A DNA stretch of 64,000 nucleotides from contig OZ059894.1 in NCBI GenBank assembly GCA_964057225.1, forward strand, positions 19,746,476 to 19,810,475, written 5' to 3'. Shown here in pieces: positions 57,912 through 64,000 of the stretch. Numbering within the stretch: position 1 is the stretch's first letter; each line of letters begins with the position of its first letter. The stretch comes from Auanema rhodensis. Its lineage: Eukaryota > Nematoda > Chromadorea > Rhabditida > Rhabditidae. Both the position numbers and the translations under genes were made by a program. A model generated the notes under the pieces. The model was not told where the DNA came from. It did no database searches and saw only the letters and a list, made by a program, of their open reading frames with translations.

Positions 57912-60900
57912 ATGTTATTCAACGAAAAAATTAATTCTTCAGGGTGAAAATCGAGGATATAAGTGTGAACTTATATCAGTTGATATCTCGGTGCATTTTT
58001 AAGCTAGCGCAAATCTGATAACACAGATCGACGCAGCTTAAAAATCCGCATCGAATGCACTATACTACATTGAGAAACGCTTAATACAAAAATTAGTTAT
58101 GATCGTTTGAAAAATGATGCATTAGTGTATGTTGAGTTTCCATGTACACTCAACATTGCTTCCAAAAACATTTTGACAAAAATTTTTTCGAAAAATTTCG
58201 AAATAATTTAGCAAAAAGTAGATGTTTTTAGATTCCATTTTTCAAGGCAAAGACGATGGACAATGTTATTCAACGAAAAAATTAATTCTTCAGGGTGAAA
58301 ATCGAGGATATAAGTGTGAACTTATATCAGTTGAGATCTCGGTGCATTTTTAAGCTAGCGCAAATCTGATAACACAGAACGACGCAGCTTAAAAATTCGC
58401 ATCGAATGCACTATACTACATTGAGAAACGCTTAATACAAAAATTAGTTATGATCGTTTGAAAAATGATGCATTAGTGTATGTTGAGTTTCCATGTACAC
58501 TCAACATTGCTTCCAAAAACATTTTGACAAAAATTTTTTCGAAAAATTTCAGAATAATTTAGCAAAAAGTAGATGTTTTTAGATTCCATTTTTTAAGGCA
58601 AAGACGATGGACAATGTTATTCAACGAAAAAATTAATTCTTCAGGGTGAAAATCGAGGATATAAGTGTGAACTTATATCAGTTGAGATCTCGGTGCATTT
58701 TTAAGCTAGCGCAAATCTGATAACACAGAACGACGCAGCTTAAAAATCCGCATCGAATGCACTATACTACATTGAGAAACGCTTAATACAAAATTTAGTT
58801 ATGATCGTTTGAAAAATGATGCATTAGTGTATGTTGAGTTTCCATGTACACTCAACATTGCTTCCAAAAACATTTTGACAAAAATTTTTTCGAAAAATTT
58901 CAGAATAATTTAGCAAAAAGTAGATGTTTTTAGATTCCTTTTTTCAAGGCAAAGACGATGGACAATGTTATTCAACGAAAAAATTAATTCTTCAGGGTGA
59001 AAATCGAGGATATAAGTGTGAACTTATATCAGTTGATATCTCGGTGCATTTTTAAGCTAGCGCAAATCTGATAACACAGAACGACGCAGCTTAAAAATCC
59101 GCATCGAATGCACTATACTACATTGAGAAACGCTTAATACAAAAATTAGTTATGATCGTTTGAAAAATGATGCATTAGTGTATGTTGAGTTTCCATGTAC
59201 ACTCAACATTGCTTCCAAAAACATTTTGACAAAAATTTTTTCGAAAAATTTCAGAATAATTTAGCAAAAAGTAGATGTTTTTAGATTCCATTTTTCAAGG
59301 CAAAGACGATGGACAATGTTATTCAACGAAAAAATTAATTCTTCAGGGTGAAAATCGAGGATATATGTGTGAACTTATATCAGTTGATATCTCGGTGCAT
59401 TTTTAAGCTAGCGCAAATCTGATAACACAGATCGACGCAGCTTAAAAATCCGCATCGAATGCACTATACTACATTGAGAAACGCTTAATACAAAAATTAG
59501 TTATGATCGTTTGAAAAATGATGCGTTAGTGTATGTTGAGTTTCCATGTACACTCAACATTGCTTCCAAAAACATTTTGACAAAAATTTTTTCGAAAAAT
59601 TTCAAAATAATTTAGCAAAAAGTAGATGCTTTTAGATTCCATTTTTTAAGGCAAAGACGATGGACAATGTTATTCAACGAAAAAATTAATTCTTCAGGGT
59701 GAAAATCGAGGATATAAGTGTGAACTTATATCAGTTGATATCTCGGTGCATTTTTAAGCTAGCGCAAATCTGATAACACAGAACGACGCAGCTTAAAAAT
59801 CCGCATCGAATGCACTATACTACATTGAGAAACGCTTAATACAAAAATTAGTTATGATCGTTTGAAAAATGATGCATTAGTGTATGTTGAGTTTCCATGT
59901 ACACTCAACATTGCTTCCAAAAACATTTTGACAAAAATTTTTTCGAAAAATTTCAAAATAATTTAGCAAAAAGTAGATGTTTTTAGATTCCTTTTTTCAA
60001 GGCAAAGACGATGGACAATGTTATTCAACGAAAAAATTAATTCTTCAGGGTGAAAATCGAGGATATAAGTGTGAACTTATATCAGTTGATATCTCGGTGC
60101 ATTTTTAAGCTAGCGCAAATCTGATAACACAGATCGACGCAGCTTAAAAATCCGCATCGAATGCACTATACTACATTGAGAAACGCTTAATACAAAAATT
60201 AGTTATGATCGTTTGAAAAATGATGCATTAGTGTATGTTGAGTTTCCATGTACACTCAACATTGCTTCCAAAAACATTTTGACAAAAATTTTTTCGAAAA
60301 ATTTCGAAATAATTTAGCAAAAAGTAGATGTTTTTAGATTCCATTTTTCAAGGCAAAGACGATGGACAATGTTATTCAACGAAAAAATTAATTCTTCAGG
60401 GTGAAAATCGAGGATATAAGTGTGAACTTATATCAGTTGATATCTCGGTGCATTTTTAAGCTAGCGCAAATCTGATAACACAGAACGACGCAGCTTAAAA
60501 ATCCGCATCGAATGCACTATACTACATTGAGAAACGCTTAATACAAAAATTAGTTATGATCGTTTGAAAAATGATGCATTAGTGTATGTTGAGTTTCCAT
60601 GTACACTCAACATTGCTTCCAAAAACATTTTGACAAAAAATTTTTCGAAAAATTTCAAAATAATTTAGCAAAAAGTAGATGTTTTTAGATTCCTTTTTTC
60701 AAGGCAAAGACGATGGACAATGTTATTCAACGAAAAAATTAATTCTTCAGGGTGAAAATCGAGGATATAAGTGTGAACTTATATCAGTTGATATCTCGGT
60801 GCATTTTTAAGCTAGCGCAAATCTGATAACACAGAACGACGCAGCTTAAAAATTCGCATCGAATGCACTATACTACATTGAAAAACGTTTAATACAAAAA

Positions 60901-61070
60901 TTAGTTATGATCGTTTGAAAAATGATGCATTAGTGTATGTTGAGTTTCCATGTACACTCAACATTGCTTCCAAAAACATTTTGACAAAAATTTTTTCGAA
61001 AAATTTCGAAATAATTTAGCAAAAAGTAGATGTTTTTAGATTCCTTTTTTCAAGGCAAAGACGATGGACA

Positions 61071-61298
61071 ATGTTATTCAACGAAAAAATTAATTCTTCA
61101 GGGTGAAAATCGAGGATATAAGTGTGAACTTATATCAGTTGATATCTCGGTGCATTTTTAAGCTAGCGCAAATCTGATAACACAGAACGACGCAGCTTAA
61201 AAATTCGCATCGAATGCACTATACTACATTGAGAAACGCTTAATACAAAAATTAGTTATGATCGTTTGAAAAATGATGCATTAGTGTATGTTGAGTTT
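61071..61298. repeat. Truncated terminal satellite monomer (228 bp)
   Basis: Bases 1-228 of the monomer are present and end in gttgagttt. The next base would be the c of ttccatg, but the sequence changes to gtttcgtatatata. The breakpoint falls in the spacer of inverted repeat C. If the array resumes beyond the retroelement, the missing part should appear there, preceded by a short target-site duplication (agttt or gagtt, depending on which base starts the LTR). Confidence 0.93.
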
Positions 61299-61299
61299 G

Positions 61300-61317
61300 T
61301 TTCGTATATATACGAAA
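61300..61317. repeat. 18-bp perfect palindrome at the outer LTR edge
   Basis: tttcgtatatatacgaaa is its own reverse complement and begins one or two bases inside the element. It replaces satellite sequence at the spacer of inverted repeat C, so an inverted repeat in the target is followed at once by a palindrome in the element. It could be part of the terminal integrase recognition sequence or a U3 protein site. Confidence 0.85.
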
Positions 61318-61428
61318 GAATAAGTAATAAATCATCAAATTAAGTAAAACATAAGAAAATTGGTTTTAAATAGAAAATAAGTAGATTCATTTTAAAATAT
61401 ATTCCTGCTGTGAGCGGTCGTATACAGT

Positions 61429-61499
61429 TTACGTCATATTTACGTGAACTGACGTACGCCAAATGCTTCACTTTTAAATCAGTTCACATTGTTGACTCA
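61429..61499 (+). promoter_or_regulatory. Candidate LTR enhancer with CRE-like and AP-1-like motifs
   Basis: The segment contains ttacgtca (61429-61436, resembling a CRE/ATF site), tacgtga (61441-61447), tgacgtac (61450-61457) and tgactca (61493-61499, the consensus AP-1 site). A perfect 9-bp inverted repeat, gtgaactga (61444-61452) and tcagttcac (61479-61487), lies within it. Such bZIP motifs are common in stress-responsive LTRs. Their clustering here, upstream of a TATA-like box, suggests the U3 enhancer, but binding is not shown. Confidence 0.5.
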
Positions 61500-61537
61500 T
61501 AGCGCGTAGTCGCATTTATTATTAACTGTTTCACCAT

Positions 61538-61544
61538 TATAAAT
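61538..61544 (+). promoter_or_regulatory. TATA-like box in the LTR
   Basis: tataaat lies about 40 bp downstream of the AP-1-like motif. It is the best TATA match between the enhancer-like cluster and the primer site, and would place transcription initiation near 61565-61575. AT richness makes chance matches likely. Confidence 0.4.
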
Positions 61545-61546
61545 TG

Positions 61547-61552
61547 AATAAA
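61547..61552 (+). terminator. AATAAA polyadenylation signal in the LTR
   Basis: aataaa sits 3 bp after the TATA-like box and about 40 bp before the primer site, a plausible position for the signal that acts in the 3' LTR. With the TATA box so close, the R region would be short, roughly 61565-61580. Confidence 0.4.
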
Positions 61553-61592
61553 TCATTATTTTTATATTCTGTATCTTTTCGGAATATAATTT

Positions 61593-61604
61593 TGGTGCAT
61601 CGGC
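61593..61604 (+). other. Primer binding site, complementary to tRNA-Gly
   Basis: tggtgcatcggc is the reverse complement of gccgatgcacca, which matches the 3' end of animal tRNA-Gly(GCC) (ending gccgatgca plus the added cca). The match is 12 nt and then stops (aaaact follows). It lies just after the LTR and about 130 bp before gag, the expected place for the minus-strand primer site. The tRNA identity rests on recalled tRNA-Gly sequence and should be confirmed against the host's own genes. Confidence 0.75.
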
Positions 61605-61735
61605 AAAACTAAGTAAAACAAATAAATAAGTAAATAAGTGAATATATATATATTTATTTCATTGCTTATATAAAAAAAAATAAAAAAAAAAAAAACCGAA
61701 TTAATTAATATTATTGATAATCATATAACTCAAAA
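61605..61735 (+). other. A-rich untranslated leader of the retroelement
   Basis: This 131-bp stretch between primer site and gag holds short AAGTAAA/AAATAAGT repeats, an AT alternation (about 61642-61652) and two A runs separated by one T (about 61672-61695). I see no gene or recognisable packaging structure. The upstream context caaaa before the gag ATG fits the insect start-site preference. Confidence 0.6.
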
Positions 61736-63673
61736 ATGAGTTCAAAATCAGAAACAATCAGATTAAGTAAACAAGGATGCCGAAGCAGAATAAATGGTAA
61801 TGCTCGTAAAAGAGAAGTTATGTTGAAAGTCATAGAAAAAGTTGATAACGGAACACACTTAAATACAAACGATATGGATGTAATAAGTGGATACATTGAA
61901 AATCTAAGAAATGTATGTGAGCATATTTTAATTATGAAAGCTGATGAAGACTATGACATAGTCAAAGAAATAATTGAAAATTCTCATCTAGTGGAGGAAA
62001 ATAACGAAATTAGAGAAGAGTTAAACGATTTGAAAAAAATCATAAATGATGAAAACCAAAATGATAGAAAATTGAAAATCAAGTTTAATATGATATATAA
62101 ACAATTACTAGAAACTTTACCTGAATGTACTGATTTGAAAACCAAAACTCTGTTCAAATTTGAGCAGAATAAACAAATAGAAACTTCGTTAACAGTATCT
62201 TCAAGTTCTGAAACAGAAGAATTAAGTGGTTACACTGAAAAACTAAGACGTAGTGCAGAAAGTTCAAAAAGTAATCAAAAACGTAATAACATAAATTGTA
62301 AACTTGAAAAAGTACTGGAAAGATTAAACTTTTTAGAGGAAAAATTTGACTCAGAAAGCGATAGAGAAATTAAATATATAAATCATAAATCTTTAAAAAA
62401 GAGAATCAATAAATCAAATCACGAAACATCAGACAGACATGAAAATAATCTATATATCCCAAGACCAAAAATAAAATTAACCACGTTTGATGGAAATATC
62501 ACGGAATACCCAGAATTTATGAGTATTTTTGAATTACTCATTGATAGTAACCGTAATATGTCAGAAACCGAAAAATTTTATCATTTAAAATCGAGTTTGA
62601 GCGGTAATGCTGAACATTTATTGAAATCAATTACTTTAACAGCAGAAAATTATAAAAAAGCATTGTTTCTACTTAAGAAAACATATGATAAACCTCAAGA
62701 ACGAAAGAAAGTATTAAAACAAAGACTAAGAGATTTGCCAAAAGCATATAAAAATGCAGTAAATATGCAAGAAATTTATAATGAAATTCAATCCATTATA
62801 ACGGGATTAAGGGAGCATAGAGACATTGACAATGAAGAAATAATTGAAACTATAATAGAAAAATTCCCAGAACATATACAAAGAGAAATCTTCAATATAG
62901 AAAGTAATGATGGCATAGAATTGAACATTGATGAAATCATAGAAATAATCGGTAACTCAATTAAATGCGAAAAAATGATACAAAATAAAAGAGAAAACTA
63001 CAACAGCACGTTGAACTTTTTAATGAATAACAGAAACTATCAAAATTATAATAGAAAACCTTATAACTATCAGAATGATCATGAAACAAGAAGAAAAAAC
63101 GATAGATTTTCTAATGGTTTTCAAAATGTGAAATATAATAATGAGAATAATGATAGAAATAGACATCAAACACAGTATGCAAACAAATTTCAAGCGATAA
63201 CAAGTAAAAACAATGATTCATTAGAAAACAAAAACTGTGTATTCTGTAATAGAAATAATCATAGCAGTTTAAATTGTAAAATTATCATGGATATCAGAGA
63301 AAAAAGGAACATCATCAAGCAAAATAGTCTTTGCTGGATTTGTTACAGTAAAAATCATAATTCTTTTCAATGTAATCTTGAAAGATGTCAAAATTGTATG
63401 GAACACCATAATTCAAAAATTTGCATGAAAAATCATTATAAAAATAACGCCAAGGACGTAATTAGCATAAATTCTCAATATGCTAATCACCCTACAAGCA
63501 ACAATCACATGCAATCTCAATATGCTAATGAGGTCGGTACTCCTCAAAATACAGTAAACGGAAGAAATAAAGCAGGAAATGAATATAAATGGAAACCCAA
63601 TTTAACAGGAGGTAATAATGAGCCAATTGGACAAAATTTTCGATTGGAATCAAGAATAACAGAGAAAGGGTAA
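61736..63673 (+). CDS. gag: Gag-like polyprotein of a BEL/Pao element
   Basis: This intact 645-codon frame is the structural protein expected to form virus-like particles and bind the element's RNA. Residues about 70-125 are charged and heptad-like, suggesting a coiled coil. Residues about 242-400 resemble the DUF1759 gag region: a Pro-Lys...Phe-Asp-Gly start near 243-253, then Phe-x-x-x-Phe, Lys-Phe-x-x-Leu and an Asn-Tyr-x-x-Ala-x-x-x-Leu stretch. Three zinc knuckles follow: Cys501/504-His509-Cys514, Cys533/536-His541-Cys546 (both CX2CX4HX4C) and Cys551/554-His557 or 558-Cys563. The linker and C-terminal tail are Asn-rich, and Gln-Tyr-Ala-Asn occurs three times (480, 581, 595). The first ATG of the frame has A at -3. 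Codon use is strongly A/T-ending. The frame stops at TAA 63671-63673, just after the pol frame opens at -1. Confidence 0.9.
   Translation: MSSKSETIRLSKQGCRSRINGNARKREVMLKVIEKVDNGTHLNTNDMDVISGYIENLRNVCEHILIMKADEDYDIVKEIIENSHLVEENNEIREELNDLKKIINDENQNDRKLKIKFNMIYKQLLETLPECTDLKTKTLFKFEQNKQIETSLTVSSSSETEELSGYTEKLRRSAESSKSNQKRNNINCKLEKVLERLNFLEEKFDSESDREIKYINHKSLKKRINKSNHETSDRHENNLYIPRPKIKLTTFDGNITEYPEFMSIFELLIDSNRNMSETEKFYHLKSSLSGNAEHLLKSITLTAENYKKALFLLKKTYDKPQERKKVLKQRLRDLPKAYKNAVNMQEIYNEIQSIITGLREHRDIDNEEIIETIIEKFPEHIQREIFNIESNDGIELNIDEIIEIIGNSIKCEKMIQNKRENYNSTLNFLMNNRNYQNYNRKPYNYQNDHETRRKNDRFSNGFQNVKYNNENNDRNRHQTQYANKFQAITSKNNDSLENKNCVFCNRNNHSSLNCKIIMDIREKRNIIKQNSLCWICYSKNHNSFQCNLERCQNCMEHHNSKICMKNHYKNNAKDVISINSQYANHPTSNNHMQSQYANEVGTPQNTVNGRNKAGNEYKWKPNLTGGNNEPIGQNFRLESRITEKG
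63473..63529 (+). repeat. 15-bp direct repeat inside gag
   Basis: tctcaatatgctaat occurs at 63473-63487 and 63515-63529, 42 bp apart and in the same codon phase. Each copy encodes Ser-Gln-Tyr-Ala-Asn. Together with the Gln-Tyr-Ala-Asn at residue 480 this suggests a small in-frame duplication in the tail downstream of the zinc knuckles. Confidence 0.8.
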
Positions 63674-64000
63674 TAAGAGAAAAAGATGATAATCATTTTA
63701 ATAACGAAATTGAAATTTTTAATGAACCAAATACATTTTTTATATCTTTTTACAAAGCAAAAAGCTCTAATTTAGTAATTTTGTATGACTCTTGCTCAAA
63801 TAAGTCATTTATCAAAAAACAAACCGCAGAAAAGTTGAATTTACCAATATTAAGCAATAAAATGTTGCCAATAGGTACTATTGGTGATAAAGAAGAAATA
63901 CTTAAATCAAAAGAAGTAATTTGGGGTATACCTGAGATAAAAGAAAACATAAATCTATTAGCTATTGAGAAAATAACAGATTTTGTGAATATGCCTTCAA
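63622..64000 (+). CDS. pol: Pol polyprotein, N-terminal protease region (partial, -1 frame)
   Basis: The frame is open from 63622 (after three consecutive stops at 63613-63621) to the window end, 126 codons, with no stop and no upstream ATG. It is presumably translated as a Gag-Pol fusion by -1 frameshifting at 63634. A hydrophobic Leu-Val-Ile-Leu-Tyr segment leads to Asp-Ser-Cys-Ser (63787-63798), then Ser-Phe-Ile and a Leu-Asn-Leu-Pro stretch. This order matches the start of the DUF1758 retropepsin-like domain of BEL/Pao Pol. The usual motif is Asp-Ser-Gly-Ser; here Cys (tgc, 63793-63795) replaces Gly, which could impair or alter the protease. Reverse transcriptase, RNase H and integrase should follow beyond the window. 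Confidence 0.75.
63634..63640 (+). promoter_or_regulatory. Candidate -1 ribosomal frameshift site (A AAT TTT)
   Basis: In the gag frame the bases read a-aat-ttt, a perfect X-XXY-YYZ slippery heptamer, 10 sense codons before the gag stop. It lies inside the gag/pol overlap, which begins after the last pol-frame stop at 63619-63621. Slipping back one base leads into the frame that encodes the protease region and stays open to the window end. The first ATG in that frame (63862) lies after the protease Asp codon, so internal initiation would not include it. No strong downstream stem is visible; only gattggaatc (63642-63651), with 4-bp arms, is seen. Confidence 0.65.

Larger units (their letters stand above)
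52649..60017. repeat. Local higher-order repeat: undecamer and its decamer copy
   Basis: Units 151-161 (52649-56508, 3860 bp) match units 162-171 (56509-60017, 3509 bp), the second lacking one monomer next to unit 166. Shared rare markers in order are gatgaacaatg twice, gaaaaatataattc, the 1-bp deletion ttttttcaaaaatttcg, acaaaatttagtt and gatatatgtgtg. The last two markers also occur together at 42470-43522, linking this block to an earlier one. Confidence 0.87.
1..61298. repeat. 351-bp satellite DNA array, 174.6 tandem monomers
   Basis: Head-to-tail copies of one 351-bp unit fill this interval without interruption and continue past the left edge. With the phase set at atgttattca (base 1), units start at 1, 352, 703, 1054, 1403 and then every 351 bp to 53702; they resume at 54052 and 57912 after single-base deletions, and the last start is 61071. 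That gives 174 complete units plus 228 bp. No inverted unit and no foreign insert was seen before 61298. GC is about 31% by hand count of one unit. Recurrent variant positions in monomer coordinates are 73 (G/T), 89 (T/C), 117 (A/T), 135 (T/C), 163 (G/A), 210 (A/G), 289-291 and 326 (A/T). Every frame of the consensus is closed by stops, so the array is non-coding. A centromeric or pericentromeric location is inferred from size and homogeneity only. Confidence 0.99.
61298..61592 (+). repeat. 5' LTR of the BEL/Pao element (3' limit approximate)
   Basis: The left limit is set by loss of the satellite at 61298/61299. A conventional TG start is possible if the last satellite T is shared (tgtttcg at 61298). 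The right limit is set by the primer binding site at 61593, giving about 290-295 bp. I see no CA directly before the primer site, so the exact end is uncertain. The 3' LTR lies outside the window, so identity of the two LTRs cannot be tested. Contents: edge palindrome 61300-61317, CRE- and AP-1-like motifs 61429-61499, TATA-like box 61538, AATAAA 61547. Confidence 0.72.
61298..64000 (+). mobile_element. BEL/Pao-type LTR retrotransposon, 5' part
   Basis: The order is LTR, tRNA-complementary primer site, A-rich leader, gag-like gene with three zinc knuckles, then a frame starting with a DUF1758-like protease region. The DUF1759-like gag region and the DUF1758-like protease region together are characteristic of BEL/Pao elements; Ty1/copia elements have a different gag and a D-T/S-G protease linked to integrase before reverse transcriptase. 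Reverse transcriptase, RNase H, integrase and the 3' LTR must lie beyond 64000. The intact gag frame and absence of stops in the pol frame argue for a recent insertion. The element reads away from the satellite. Confidence 0.88.

Noticed and set aside
1-61298. CRISPR-like array
   Set aside because: The units are directly abutting 351-bp copies with no unique spacers, and the flanking element is an animal retrotransposon.
1-61298. CENP-B box
   Set aside because: The monomer has several ttcg motifs, but none is followed by the cggg part of the box on either strand. No CENP-B box is supported by eye.
1-61298. Telomeric or subtelomeric repeat, or rDNA intergenic spacer
   Set aside because: No runs of ttagg-type telomere repeats and no rRNA-like segment were seen. 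The array is a single AT-rich monomer family throughout.
61342-61620. Repeat of aagtaaaaca in the LTR (61342-61351) and after the primer site (61611-61620) as a sign of a different LTR boundary
   Set aside because: It is ten A-rich bases in a very A-rich region. The tRNA-Gly match at 61593 gives a better boundary.
61711-61896. 61-codon open frame on the minus strand
   Set aside because: It lies antisense to the start of the intact gag gene, has no recognisable domain, and is best seen as a shadow of gag.
63750-63950. 66-codon open frame on the minus strand
   Set aside because: It is antisense to the pol frame, which has a recognisable protease motif, and has no support of its own.
63622-64000. 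Gag and pol separated by an inactivating mutation
   Set aside because: This is possible but not preferred: the pol frame is open throughout, and a correctly phased slippery heptamer lies in the short overlap. It remains the main alternative to programmed frameshifting.

Overview
The window is almost entirely one satellite DNA array followed by the 5' end of an LTR retrotransposon. Bases 1-61298 are a head-to-tail tandem array of a 351-bp monomer (about 31% GC by hand count of one unit): 174 complete units plus a 228-bp partial 175th unit. The left edge of the window is still inside the array. From about 61298 to 64000 lies a BEL/Pao-type retroelement on the + strand: a 5' LTR, a primer binding site matching the 3' end of tRNA-Gly, an A-rich leader, an intact gag-like gene (645 codons) and the beginning of a protease/pol frame that runs off the window.

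BEL/Pao elements are known only from animals, so this is an animal genome. The AT-rich, Asn/Lys/Ile-rich coding style and the tRNA-Gly primer fit an insect or other arthropod, but the species cannot be named from this sequence. An array of this length is typical of centromeric or pericentromeric heterochromatin. That location is inference.

The satellite is extremely regular. Over 61 kb I find only three monomers of non-standard length: one 2-bp deletion near 1320 and two 1-bp deletions near 53980 and 57840. The summed register (61070 = 174 x 351 - 4) accounts for exactly these. Monomers differ mainly at about ten recurrent diagnostic positions. Tracking these and rarer private variants shows that the array is a chain of local higher-order repeats whose period changes along the array (1, 2, 3, 4, 5, 6, 8, 9, 10/11 and 13 monomers). 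Each monomer carries several inverted repeats and an A/T-tract-rich right part. No gene is supported inside the array.

The retroelement entered the last monomer at its base 228, in the short spacer of a 9-bp inverted repeat. Its LTR has an 18-bp perfect palindrome at the outer edge, CRE-like and AP-1-like motifs, a TATA-like box and AATAAA. Gag has a coiled-coil-prone N-terminal part, a DUF1759-like capsid region and three CCHC-type zinc knuckles. The pol frame lies at -1 relative to gag, and the short overlap holds a canonical slippery heptamer, so programmed -1 frameshifting is the likely expression route. The protease motif reads Asp-Ser-Cys-Ser where Asp-Ser/Thr-Gly is usual. Both frames are open to the window edge, suggesting a young insertion.
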